Assembly: GCF_016918565.1 (NCBI RefSeq)
Contig: NZ_JAFFQD010000007.1
Location: 62,001 to 126,000 of the forward strand
Length of the DNA stretch: 64,000 bases
Reading direction: 5' to 3'
Source of the DNA: Desulfogranum marinum
Lineage (GTDB): Bacteria > Desulfobacterota > Desulfobulbia > Desulfobulbales > Desulfobulbaceae
Shown: positions 46,258-55,061 of the stretch, piece after piece
How the letters are laid out: each line of letters begins with the position of its first letter
Numbering within the stretch: the stretch's first letter is position 1
Translations under genes and position numbers: made by a program
The notes under the pieces: model-generated
Database searches by the model: none
What the model was told of the DNA's origin: nothing
The model's input: only the letters and a program-made list of their open reading frames with translations

Positions 46258-47465
46258 CTCGATCTACTCCTAGGCGTTAAATTGAGAATTAAAAGCTAGA
46301 ACAACGACTTGTTCACACCCCAAGGTGCAACAGAAAATATGACTCCCGATTCATTTCATAACGAAATATTGCAAGACGCGCCCAGTGCTCAAATTAGGCA
46401 AAAAGATAGCATGGAAATCTGTTCGAATGTACGCGTACGGCCAAATTGTGTCAAGTTAAAAGTCATAGATTTGCCTTGCACAGCCATTGAATTTAGTTTA
46501 AGAAACGGCTGGTTGGAAGAGGAGAGCCTTCGGGGTTTATCTAATTCACCAGGGGGGTGAAAAAAATACCTTTAAAAAAGAGTAACAAGGCTCCTGACGG
46601 GTATCGGCGCAGTTCCAGGCAATATACTGTGAGCGCGTCCTTTATGCACAATACTTTCACGATGACCTACGCAGTGTTGCTTGCCCTCTATTACTTGCAG
46701 AATTGCACAGGCTCTTCCTCCGTCTCCTGCCCAACGACCCCTTTTCATGCATAATAGGCATGATCCAGTAAATACATATTGGCAGAATACCGCTATTGGG
46801 GCACAATACGGAAAAAGAATACACTGGAAAGAACTGTTTTTTTGTAAACTTAAGCGTTCTTCTCCATCATTGATTAAATAAATGCGCCTTTCCTTCCCTC
46901 ACACTACGACAAACATAGACTTTTTCGAAGGAAAAGCGCAAGAGGTCACTCAAAACGACATCTCTTAATGCATATCCAGGGATGAGGAGAGAGAACGCAT
47001 ACCTCCTTTTGCCAGGGAAACATTGATAACTGCAAAGTGGCCTAAACCGGCATTGAACTAAGCTGTAATCAAAAAAACAGACACAACTTCGGAACCATAG
47101 CCGGCTAGTGGTAATGGTTCTGAAGAAATTGTAAGGATGACAAAAACGGCGACGATACATATGCGCCGATTTAAATGAGGCCTTTGTGAAAAAAGGTCCC
47201 TAAAAATTGAGCAACTTCCTGAACTACTCGCCAGGGAAAGTGCACCTGAACACACCTTAATCGGAAAAACAATTATTTACAGAAAGCACTGTTGGTCACC
47301 ACGTCACCAACATACTTTTTCCAAGACAAAGTGTATTCCTTGCCCTGACCATTACGAGCAGTTAAGTATCTGTGGATACTTTCCATGGTAAAAGAACACT
47401 TTACTTCGAAATGACACAACGTATCCAGGGAAATGTTGCTTGTTAAATCAAGCCCAGGATCAAGA
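46258..47465. other. 1.2-kb stretch without a recognised gene
   Basis: Divergent promoter region between lptD (leftward) and the RNase E/G gene (rightward). Short ORFs on both strands (for example 46309-46560 plus, 46867-47160 minus) have no family and no convincing ribosome site. A perfect palindrome, GTACGCGTAC (46429-46438), and a GAACCAT/ATGGTTC inverted pair near 47090-47120 are the only structures seen. Confidence 0.4.
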
Positions 47466-49787
47466 ATGACAGACGACGAAAATAAAACCCCTCAAGAACC
47501 CAAACCCACTATCAGAAAAGCTACCACCGGGGCATGGTGGAAAAGCGTCAGCGCCACCCCCCGGAAAAAAACCACTCCGGAAAAAAAAGTTCCATCCTCC
47601 CCTCCAGCTCCCCTCTCACTACCGGTAGAGCAGGAAGGAGAGCAACAAGAAGCATTTACGGTTCCAGATAATGCTGAGCCGGACATATTCACCCCTGCTC
47701 CTGCCGCACCGGCTATAGAAACAGCAACCAAAGCAGAGGCAACAAAAGAACGTAGCGCCGATAGTATTGAGACAACCGATTCCGGTGTGCAAACCAGCGA
47801 ACAGCCTTCTCCTCCACCAGCAATAGAGGCGGAAAAAAACGTAGAAGAAACAAAAAAACAAGCTGTTGTTGACAATAAGGTAGCTGATTCCGATATCAGT
47901 ATCACCGAGCCGACATCCATTTCACCAACTATAGAAGAAGAAAACAGCCAACAAGAAACGAAAGACCCCATTGCTGAAGACAAGCAGAGTGTTGATCCCG
48001 GCACAACAAATACCCAGCTGAGTTCTGCCGACCAAACTCTAAAGGCAGAAAAAAAGAATGACCAAACAAAAGATCCCATCGCTGATGATAGCGATATCTT
48101 AGAGTTTGATGTCATAACCACTGAAACAGAACTATCGGTTGCCCTAGAGGAAAAAGCTGAAAAAACCAGCCCCCGTAAACCAAGCCGTAGCAAACAGGGA
48201 AGGGGCAGAAAGGAAAAAAGAGTAGAAAAAGAGCAAAGTATCCCGCCAGAGCCTACTGTTTCCGCGAAACTGCTCATCAATGCCGAAGAGCCTGAAGAGT
48301 GTCGGATTGCGCTTATTGAAGAAGGTCGCCTTGAGTCCTATCATGTAACAACCGTTTCCCGTGAGCGAACAAAAAACAATATCTACAAGGGAACCATCGT
48401 TTCCATTGAGCCCAATCTCCAAGTCGCTTTTGTGGATATAGGAACAGGCCGAAACGGATTTCTTCCCTTCAGTGAAATTCATCCTGAATATTTCAGGCAG
48501 GATGTGAGCGAGCAAAATCGCAGGCTTATTGCCCAACATCAGTGGAAAAAACTGAAAATTGAGGATGTTGTCAAAAAAGGTCAGGAAGTTCTTGTCCAGG
48601 TAGTTAAAGAGGTGACGGGTAATAAAGGAGCCAATATAACCACGTACTTGTCACTTCCAGGTCGTTTTCTGGTTCTCATGCCCGGCAGTGACAGCGCAGG
48701 TATCTCCCGTAAAATAACCGGTGAGGAGCGACGCTCCAACCTGCGGCAAATAATGAGTAGTTTCACGATACCGGAGGGGGTAGGCTATATCATCCGAACT
48801 GCAAGTGTCGATATTACCAAAATAGGGTTGCAAAAAGACCTCCGCTTCCTACTGCTGCAATGGGAAGATATCAAACGCCTAGGACAGACAAAAAATGCCC
48901 CTGCATTAATCTATGAAGACGAAGACACGGTTACCCGTTTCCTTCGCGATCATTTCAGCCCTGCAATCAAAGAAATTACAGTCGATACTGATCAGTCGTA
49001 CGAACGTGTTACAAATTTCGTCAAACTGCTCCCGGTCAAGCAGAAAGATGTAAAAATAAAAATGCACCGTGGGGCCAAGCCCATATTCAATCAGTTAAAC
49101 ATCGAAGAACAGATTGAATCTATTTTCAAACCGCAGGTTGCGTTGCCATCCGGCGGATCCATTGTCATTGATCCTACTGAAGCGCTGGTTGCCATTGACG
49201 TCAATTCGGGTCGTACTTCCAAAAATGCCGATTTCGAAGAAACCATCTTTCTCGCCAATATGGAGGCAGCTGCGGAGTTGGCACGCCAACTTCGGCTGCG
49301 CGACCTTGGCGGCCTTATCGTGGTCGATTTCATTGACATGCGAAATAAGAAACATATCCGTGAGGTTGAGAAACAGGTCAGAACCAGCATGAAGCGTGAC
49401 AAGGCCAAGGTGGATACCAGCAAAATATCCAGATTCGGCCTTATGCAGATATCGCGTCAAAAAATGGGCGCACCTGTTGAGAAGGCAAGTTATAAAACCT
49501 GCCCCCATTGTCAGGGCCGAGGAGTAGTTCGTTCGGTAGAGACGCAGGCATTATACTATTTAAGAAGGATACAAACAGGCATCAGCCGCAAAAAAGTCGA
49601 TAAAGTGGAATGTAGACTGCCGCTGGAAGTTGCCCAGTACCTGCTCAATAAAAAGAGAAACGAACTCTGTGAGTTGGAACTCAAACATAGTGCACTCATC
49701 GACATTTTACCTATTGTTGAGATGCGACCCAACGACAACCAAATAGATTTTGTCAAAAATAAACAAAATGTCGACAACGAAAACTAA
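47466..49787 (+). CDS. rng: Ribonuclease E/G family protein with long acidic N-terminal extension
   Basis: 773-aa endoribonuclease of the RNase E/G family, processing rRNA and mRNA. The start is ATG 47466 (MTDDENKTPQEPKP). The first about 255 residues are low-complexity, rich in Pro, Glu, Thr and Lys, and probably disordered. The catalytic core then starts: S1 domain (NNIYKGTIVSIEPNLQVAFVDIG, NGFLPFSEI), RNase H/5'-sensor-like part, DNase I-like active site (LVAIDVNSGR, IVVDFIDM) and the Zn-link CPHCQG. The disordered part is N-terminal here, whereas in E. coli RNase E the scaffold is C-terminal. Symbol rng versus rne is uncertain. Confidence 0.88.
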   Translation: MTDDENKTPQEPKPTIRKATTGAWWKSVSATPRKKTTPEKKVPSSPPAPLSLPVEQEGEQQEAFTVPDNAEPDIFTPAPAAPAIETATKAEATKERSADSIETTDSGVQTSEQPSPPPAIEAEKNVEETKKQAVVDNKVADSDISITEPTSISPTIEEENSQQETKDPIAEDKQSVDPGTTNTQLSSADQTLKAEKKNDQTKDPIADDSDILEFDVITTETELSVALEEKAEKTSPRKPSRSKQGRGRKEKRVEKEQSIPPEPTVSAKLLINAEEPEECRIALIEEGRLESYHVTTVSRERTKNNIYKGTIVSIEPNLQVAFVDIGTGRNGFLPFSEIHPEYFRQDVSEQNRRLIAQHQWKKLKIEDVVKKGQEVLVQVVKEVTGNKGANITTYLSLPGRFLVLMPGSDSAGISRKITGEERRSNLRQIMSSFTIPEGVGYIIRTASVDITKIGLQKDLRFLLLQWEDIKRLGQTKNAPALIYEDEDTVTRFLRDHFSPAIKEITVDTDQSYERVTNFVKLLPVKQKDVKIKMHRGAKPIFNQLNIEEQIESIFKPQVALPSGGSIVIDPTEALVAIDVNSGRTSKNADFEETIFLANMEAAAELARQLRLRDLGGLIVVDFIDMRNKKHIREVEKQVRTSMKRDKAKVDTSKISRFGLMQISRQKMGAPVEKASYKTCPHCQGRGVVRSVETQALYYLRRIQTGISRKKVDKVECRLPLEVAQYLLNKKRNELCELELKHSALIDILPIVEMRPNDNQIDFVKNKQNVDNEN

Positions 49788-49886
49788 CATGGCCGATATT
49801 CTTTTCTATAAAAGACAAAAAGGCATGCTCACTAAAGAAAAAACTTGCACCTCATCCAAAACCAGGGTATATCCTCCTTCACTTAT

Positions 49887-49963
49887 GCGCCAGTAGCTCA
49901 GCTGGATAGAGTGCCGGACTACGAATCCGTAGGTCGGGAGTTCGAATCTTCCCTGGCGCGCCA
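49887..49963 (+). tRNA. tRNA-Arg (anticodon ACG)
   Basis: 77-nt cloverleaf. Acceptor GCGCCAG (49887-49893) with CTGGCGC (49953-49959), discriminator G, encoded CCA (49961-49963). D arm GCTCAGCTGGATAGAG, anticodon loop CTACGAA (anticodon ACG, wobble A normally edited to inosine), T arm GGGAGTTCGAATCTTCC. In my alignment positions 27 and 43 are C and T, leaving the top pair of the anticodon stem unpaired. The gene lies upstream of a divergent-facing integrase and is the probable integration target of the island. Confidence 0.95.
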
Positions 49964-49970
49964 GTAATCC

Positions 49971-50009
49971 CAAGGGGTTAAGTCATTTTGGCTTAACCCC
50001 TTGTTTTTT
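49971..50009 (+). terminator. Rho-independent terminator after tRNA-Arg
   Basis: CAAGGGGTTAAG (49971-49982) pairs with CTTAACCCCTTG (49992-50003) across a 9-nt loop, then T6. It overlaps the integrase stop codon on the other strand. Confidence 0.88.
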
Positions 50010-51072
50010 GCGTGTGAGAAAAAGTGTGAGACTTTTTTCTCGCAGCCTCATAATCGCGCACCGCCTGTTTCTCTAATTCAGAAAAACTGTGCAGATATAT
50101 TTCTGTCGTCCTTCTATTCTCGTGGCCTAAAATTTTTTGTATTGCTCCGATAGGCACATTTACACTGTCCATCAATGACGCCCCAGCGTGTCGAAGAGCG
50201 TGATACCTGAAGTAAGGCACCCCTGCCTTCTCGCAAAGATTCCGCATCAGATATTTTCTGTCCTTGTATGGTCCTTCAGCCCAGTCATTTGTCTTGGTGC
50301 TGAAGTATCTGTGCCAGAACACCCACGGGCGGTCACCTGCACGCCTCTGATAACGAGCTGACAAAATTTCATACACCTTGTCCGTCATCCAGATACGTCT
50401 TGGGGTCAAGTGCCCTCCTTTCTTCTTCCGTGTATAAAGCGTGATGTATCTATCGTTAAGATCAATATCATCCCATACCAACCGGTTAATCTCACTAACA
50501 CGTCCCATTGTCTCGCGTATAGTCCAGAGATAATCTTGCGTGTCCTGGTCTGCAACAGCGATTACTTTGTCGATATGCTCTACAGGGGGGATGTATTTTA
50601 TACGTTTCTCAACCGGTAAAAACGATATATCAGCTACTGGGTTATGCGATATAAGGCCTTTCTTTAGCCCGAAGTTAAAAGTGGCCTTTAGGTAACGGAT
50701 TTCCTTATTGGCCACGTAATGCGAGACTTTACTGCGCTCAAGGACGAACTGTTCAACCATCCTGGCCGTAATCTCACTACAGGCATACGATTGCCACTCT
50801 TTAGCCCATCTCCTGGCCATATAAAGGTATTCTTTGTAATGCCGTTCGGAATTGTAGGCTTTCACGTAATCCAGCCTTTCATTTACCAGCTCAAAGAAGT
50901 CCGTGTCTGTCGGCAGTTCCATTATTGGAGCTGGATTTAGTATTATTTCCCTCCTTTGTGCTTCGGCTCGTTGAGCCTCCTTTTTGGTTTTGAATCCTGC
51001 TTCTGTGTAGCGGATTCCTTTCAGGGTGAAGTCGTACCTCCACCGTTTGTTTCTGTTTGAATATACGCTCAT
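49993..51072 (-). CDS. int: Tyrosine site-specific recombinase (island integrase)
   Basis: 359-aa phage-type integrase. The N-terminal arm-binding part (YSNRNKRWRYDFTLKGIRYTEAGFKTKKEAQRAEA), core-binding SAM-like domain (residues about 55-150) and catalytic domain are complete. Catalytic residues: Arg191 (TMGRVSEINRL), Lys in the KKKGG turn (217-219), His291/Arg294 (HALRH), His317 (LGHENRRTTEIYLH) and Tyr326. It is transcribed towards the tRNA-Arg gene, whose end is 30 bp away, the classical arrangement of tRNA-targeted islands. The 5' end overlaps the excisionase-like gene by 182 bp in another frame. Confidence 0.93.
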   Translation of the reverse strand: MSVYSNRNKRWRYDFTLKGIRYTEAGFKTKKEAQRAEAQRREIILNPAPIMELPTDTDFFELVNERLDYVKAYNSERHYKEYLYMARRWAKEWQSYACSEITARMVEQFVLERSKVSHYVANKEIRYLKATFNFGLKKGLISHNPVADISFLPVEKRIKYIPPVEHIDKVIAVADQDTQDYLWTIRETMGRVSEINRLVWDDIDLNDRYITLYTRKKKGGHLTPRRIWMTDKVYEILSARYQRRAGDRPWVFWHRYFSTKTNDWAEGPYKDRKYLMRNLCEKAGVPYFRYHALRHAGASLMDSVNVPIGAIQKILGHENRRTTEIYLHSFSELEKQAVRDYEAARKKSHTFSHTQKTRG

Positions 51073-51241
51073 AAAGGTCTCCTTTTGATGGAAAAAACAG
51101 AGAACCTCCGAGCTTCACACCGCCAAGCTCCTTCCAGTTTTTATACACCCACGATGTACTTTTCTGGAAAAAGCTGGCTACCTCATCAGGAGTCATTATC
51201 TCCGGTGTGGATTGTTTGTCAAGGTTTGTGCCCGCCATCAA
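50891..51241 (-). CDS. Excisionase/AlpA-like helix-turn-helix protein
   Basis: 116-aa frame. Residues about 14-55 (IMTPDEVASFFQKSTSWVYKNWKELGGVKLGGSLFFPSKGDLYE) form a MerR/excisionase-type HTH with the usual wing. The C-terminal half (Ser/Asn/Lys-rich) is low-complexity and lies within the integrase coding region in a different frame, so it may contribute little. In phage satellites and integrative elements such genes direct excision or activate int. A perfect palindromic operator sits 55 bp upstream of its start. Confidence 0.7.
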   Translation of the reverse strand: MMAGTNLDKQSTPEIMTPDEVASFFQKSTSWVYKNWKELGGVKLGGSLFFPSKGDLYERIFKQKQTVEVRLHPERNPLHRSRIQNQKGGSTSRSTKEGNNTKSSSNNGTADRHGLL

Positions 51242-51291
51242 GCGTCTCTCTGTTGTCCATTCACTCTTGAATTTCTTGCCTCTACTATTGG

Positions 51292-51317
51292 ATGGCCTAC
51301 AAAGTTTGTAGGTTTTG
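51292..51317. promoter_or_regulatory. Palindromic operator copy 1
   Basis: Contains CCTACAAAGTTTGTAGG (51297-51313), an 8+1+8 perfect palindrome. The surrounding 26 bp are identical to 52927-52952. It lies 55 bp upstream of the excisionase-like gene read leftward. Confidence 0.7.
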
Positions 51318-51395
51318 AAAAAAAGTGACGTAGCAGCAAAAAAAGTGTGCAGGTGGGGGTATAATCCCCCACGTCTGGCCTAATAATATTGATAG

Positions 51396-52865
51396 CTACT
51401 GCTGGTAATTATCAGGATTAACAGGATAAATTGGCAGGGCAGAGGTGATGGTGATACTCCTGGTGCCGGATTTGGCGAAAGTAAGCAGCACACCCTTTTC
51501 ACGTAGAAATGTCACAGCGCGTTTTAATTTACGTGAAAGGACGTTGGCTTGTTTAGGCCAGAGGTTTAAGCGTCTAACCTCGTCACTGGTATAACCATTG
51601 AGGGTTTGAAGCAGTTGGGTCGCGGTACCAGTCCATTGAGGAAACTGTGCCACCATGGCAATCACAGCAGATGCAACTGGATCTGCTTCGATAGCTTCAT
51701 CTATGATTTCTGCCCGATTGCGCTCGTAGGCTGCAAGAAAACTATTTGGAGGTATTGGCAATGCTGGCTCTGCAGCAACCACCCATTTGGCAAAATCAGC
51801 CATTCTTGGGAGAGAAGTCGGGGTGGGATTGTTTTCATTCTGGAGAGCAGTAGAAAGCGCTGTGCAAAGCCCACCCAGTATATCAGGGTGAGCCTCAGCA
51901 AATGCTTTTTGAAGTTCCTCCTCTGTACGACGCAAATTTTGGGGAATAGGTACCGTATTGATGAAGATTGTCCTGTCGCATAAATCCTGCCTACCATTTA
52001 ACCCTGTAATACCGTTGAGGATAATGGGACGCATAATGTTGAAGCAGGTTTCCTCATCGTCAGTGAATAAGGTCCGCTTGCTGAAACCGCCCCCAGTAGC
52101 CATCCGACAGAGAATATCCGATGCCGAATGGCTAATTGAAGAAATATTATCAAAGGCTAGTACCTGGCTCCGGAGAGCGGAAATGAGAAGATTTTCCTCA
52201 CCGCTGGGCATACTTGTGATTACAGGCAAAGAGGGGTCAAAAATGTTCTTCAAAAGTCTGCAAACACTACTCTTGCCGGAACCTTGTTCCCCCTGGATGC
52301 ACAACACCGGATAAGGGCCATTCGGTTTTAACGCCATCAACAACCAGGCAAATATCAGATACAGGTGGTCTTGGCTCTCCAGGTTAAGGAAACCGGCTAA
52401 TCGTCCTAGTTGTCCATCTTTCTTAGGATTAGGCAAGGACTGCATTTTAGCAGGCCGTGTAAAATAGACCGGAGATTGTGAAGCGTGAATAATTTCCCAA
52501 CCATTTTTAGAGATTTTCACCTGCTCGTTGGCCGAGTTTGCAAGGTCAAGGTAAATGTCACCTTCGTGTTGGGCGATACGGATATTTGCTTCCCGCTCGA
52601 CACCTTCAAGTGCCTCAAGCTCAAGTAGGATTATTATGCTTTTAATGTGATTTTGTTGGGGGATTTTTCCTTTGAGGCTATACAGCGCTTTGGTGACGAA
52701 CTGTCGGAATTTTTTACTGTGAAGAGTTACTATTTCAGGCGTGCTGCCACCATTGATACAGGCATAGGCAACGTCAATAGAGTTGTGGAATACTTCTATC
52801 TGGGACTTGAGGAATTCAACTGCTGGATCTTTTGGGGTGTCGTTTTGAGTTGTTTCAGGTGTCAT
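51396..52865 (-). CDS. P4-type replication ATPase/helicase-like protein
   Basis: 489 aa. The N-terminal part includes the segment EGDIYLDLANSANEQVKI, common in primase-associated proteins of integrative elements. A P-loop ATPase follows with Walker A GEQGSGKSS (residues 192-200) and Walker B-like VLAFDNISSI. Then come arginine-finger-like and C-terminal winged-helix segments. No catalytic primase (DxD) was seen, so a primase would have to come from elsewhere. Related genes sit beside int and alpA in phage-satellite-like islands. Operator copy 2 is 62 bp upstream. Confidence 0.75.
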   Translation of the reverse strand: MTPETTQNDTPKDPAVEFLKSQIEVFHNSIDVAYACINGGSTPEIVTLHSKKFRQFVTKALYSLKGKIPQQNHIKSIIILLELEALEGVEREANIRIAQHEGDIYLDLANSANEQVKISKNGWEIIHASQSPVYFTRPAKMQSLPNPKKDGQLGRLAGFLNLESQDHLYLIFAWLLMALKPNGPYPVLCIQGEQGSGKSSVCRLLKNIFDPSLPVITSMPSGEENLLISALRSQVLAFDNISSISHSASDILCRMATGGGFSKRTLFTDDEETCFNIMRPIILNGITGLNGRQDLCDRTIFINTVPIPQNLRRTEEELQKAFAEAHPDILGGLCTALSTALQNENNPTPTSLPRMADFAKWVVAAEPALPIPPNSFLAAYERNRAEIIDEAIEADPVASAVIAMVAQFPQWTGTATQLLQTLNGYTSDEVRRLNLWPKQANVLSRKLKRAVTFLREKGVLLTFAKSGTRSITITSALPIYPVNPDNYQQ

Positions 52866-52926
52866 AACAGAGTCTCCTGTGGTGGAAGAAGTTACAGGGA
52901 GAACCAGTCTCTCCCCTCTGTTATGA

Positions 52927-52952
52927 GATGGCCTACAAAGTTTGTAGGTTTT
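52927..52952. promoter_or_regulatory. Palindromic operator copy 2
   Basis: Identical over 26 bp to 51292-51317, with the palindrome CCTACAAAGTTTGTAGG at 52932-52948. It is upstream of the replication ATPase, in the same orientation and nearly the same distance from the start codon as copy 1. Confidence 0.7.
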
Positions 52953-53036
52953 TTGATGAGTGGTGAAATATTTTACCGAATGGCTTACGATAAAAATTAT
53001 ATTTTATAATTTCATATAGTTAATGGTGTAAAAAAA

Positions 53037-54737
53037 TCATATATGCCATTTGATATTTGTGTCTATGGACCTATAGGAAATTCGATTTGCATAGTGATTT
53101 ATTGATTTTCTGAAATGAACAGCAACGTCCAAGTAATCTTCCTTTGCCATCCACTTAATCGTATCTTTTATTGCCTTGCCAATTTTATTCTGAACCTTTC
53201 TGTACTCTCCACGCACCTTTTTCACTTTGCCGTTACCATGGTGTGACTCTTCAAAATAATATATATGCTCTTCAAGCTGTTCTCTTAAAATTTTCTGGCG
53301 GTCAAAGTCACCTTCTTCTATGGCATCGCTCAATTTATTCTTAAGTATTTCCAGCTCTTTCTGATAAAAACGACTCGCAGTTTCATCTATGAAATCATAT
53401 GATTCTGTACCATCTATACCCTGAATCGCCTCTAAGAATTCATAGTTATCTGCGACAGAAGCAAGACCATTCAACAGGTCAAGTTGCTGGTGAGTAAATT
53501 CCTCGTTCTGATTACAAACCAAAAAATAGATATACTTGAAACCGCTTAATTTTTTTTCTGAGAGCTCTTTATTGTTGAAACGAATTTTATATTTGTTGCC
53601 GATTTGGTAAAAGGCATAAGCAGCCTCTTTTCTCAAACCCTCTTTGATTGCATGGTGATAGCCTTCTACGTAACGCTGTTTAATCTTCCATAGACTGGAA
53701 TACGACCAACATGCTCTCCTGACGTTCCACAAGCCATCATTGAGATAGCTATCAATGAAATCATCAGCTGCACCAGCTAAATATTTCTTTGCGTATTCCT
53801 TGTTAGAATTTTCCGCAAGCTCCTCAAATACGTCGTCATGGTTGATCCCCTCTATTTCGAGGTTTGGAACCGCATCATGAAAGTGTTCATCTTTCTTGAC
53901 GCCAAGAAAGGGGGCGTTCTTTTTCCATAGAGCCTTACGTAATGAATCAACATCGGAGTCTTCCATGACCAATTCTTCTCCCAATTTGTTATTTAAGGGT
54001 ATTGGTGCTAACAGGGAGGTCGAGGGAGACGGGTCTGATATTAATACTTCATGGAAGGTACTTGTTTTTTCCAAATTACAAGCGGGGTCTTTGGCTATAA
54101 ATACAACATCATCACCAGACTCAAGGAACTCCATCTCTTGGCGAAACATCCAGCAAAGCTCCTCCACTGAGTCGATTAAGGCATTGTCCCAAATATACCT
54201 TGGAAGCATCCTGATCCCTGATTCTCTTTCGAGAGCTATTAGCTGCTCTGCCCCATCGGGATCCGTCCAAAAGTTATAGAAAAATGATCCTACTGGCTCC
54301 GCGAGACCATATACATAGGGAGACAGCAAATTCATGGCAGCGATCTCACCAAACGGATCTAGTCTTTGTTCAATTATACGCATCGACTTGTTGTCTTTAT
54401 TAAAAGAATAGTTGCTGCTCCTGAGAGTATGCTGCAACACATCTGAGTTGCACGATGGCGATGAAACATAGGGTGAAAAATACCTTAAAGGTTGGCTTGT
54501 TGTGCGCCCCCGAAAATTAAACCATTTGCAAATCTCAATGATACTATCAAGGGCTTCTCTACCGTAATGAGCGTAGGTTGTTTTCAGGCAGGATGGGCAT
54601 GTAGTACCGACATAACCACCATCTTTGTTTTGGAGAAAAAATATGCCGTATAAAAAAATAGCATACTGAAGGTCCTCTGCCTCTAGCAGATTCCTCTTGC
54701 AGTCATTACAAAAAAATACAGGTTTTACGGCTGTCAT
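53037..54737 (-). CDS. Unknown island protein with N-terminal zinc ribbon
   Basis: 566 aa, no family recognised. Two CxxC pairs (Cys10/Cys13 in FFCNDCKRN and Cys47/Cys50 in TTCPSCLKT) suggest a zinc ribbon. The middle (about 90-400) is helical. A charged coiled-coil segment (about 470-520, KNKLSDAIEEGDFDRQKILREQLEEHIYYFEE) precedes a basic C-terminal module (YRKVQNKIGKAIKDTIKWMAKED). The C-terminal layout resembles a tail found on other hypothetical proteins of mobile elements. AT-rich relative to the core genes. The function cannot be assigned. Confidence 0.6.
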   Translation of the reverse strand: MTAVKPVFFCNDCKRNLLEAEDLQYAIFLYGIFFLQNKDGGYVGTTCPSCLKTTYAHYGREALDSIIEICKWFNFRGRTTSQPLRYFSPYVSSPSCNSDVLQHTLRSSNYSFNKDNKSMRIIEQRLDPFGEIAAMNLLSPYVYGLAEPVGSFFYNFWTDPDGAEQLIALERESGIRMLPRYIWDNALIDSVEELCWMFRQEMEFLESGDDVVFIAKDPACNLEKTSTFHEVLISDPSPSTSLLAPIPLNNKLGEELVMEDSDVDSLRKALWKKNAPFLGVKKDEHFHDAVPNLEIEGINHDDVFEELAENSNKEYAKKYLAGAADDFIDSYLNDGLWNVRRACWSYSSLWKIKQRYVEGYHHAIKEGLRKEAAYAFYQIGNKYKIRFNNKELSEKKLSGFKYIYFLVCNQNEEFTHQQLDLLNGLASVADNYEFLEAIQGIDGTESYDFIDETASRFYQKELEILKNKLSDAIEEGDFDRQKILREQLEEHIYYFEESHHGNGKVKKVRGEYRKVQNKIGKAIKDTIKWMAKEDYLDVAVHFRKSINHYANRISYRSIDTNIKWHI

Positions 54738-55061
54738 TACCCAGTCTCTTTTTCGGGAGTCATTTAATATCGTCCAGACCGCCCTTATCGCCCTATTGGA
54801 CGCTGAGGACGATTCGGACGATAATTTTCGGACATGCCAATATCACTTGGCATAGGAAAGATTATAGCAGGATGCTCTGCAATCACCAAACGGCTGGCTC
54901 TATTTTATAACAGGAGCAAAGCCGACAGCACGCTTGTATTCGTCTGCCATTGCTCGTTCAAGCTTCCTTACCCTGGTGCTTGAGGCAAGGCATCAGGGTT
55001 GGACTTTGCGACGCAGGGGGGGGGGGTAATTTGTAAGTGATTCCCTTGCTGCCTGTTCGAC
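54738..55061. other. Promoter-like gap with repeated GGAC motifs and a coding remnant
   Basis: Upstream of the 566-aa gene: ATCGTCC at 54769, GGACGAT at 54807 and 54816, further GGAC at 54798 and 54830, and the palindrome TGCCAA-tatcac-TTGGCA (54835-54852). Read leftward, about 54900-54985 looks like the last 30 codons of a lost gene (RKLERAMADEYKRAVGF then stop). An 11-G run lies at 55016-55026. Confidence 0.45.

Noticed and set aside
46309-46560. 83-codon plus-strand ORF between lptD and the RNase gene
   Set aside because: No ribosome site, no family resemblance and no coupling to neighbours. Coding-like composition is limited to a short middle part.
51297-51313. Palindrome CCTACAAAGTTTGTAGG considered as a terminator
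   Set aside because: The one-base centre cannot form a loop, and identical copies sit upstream of genes, which fits an operator.
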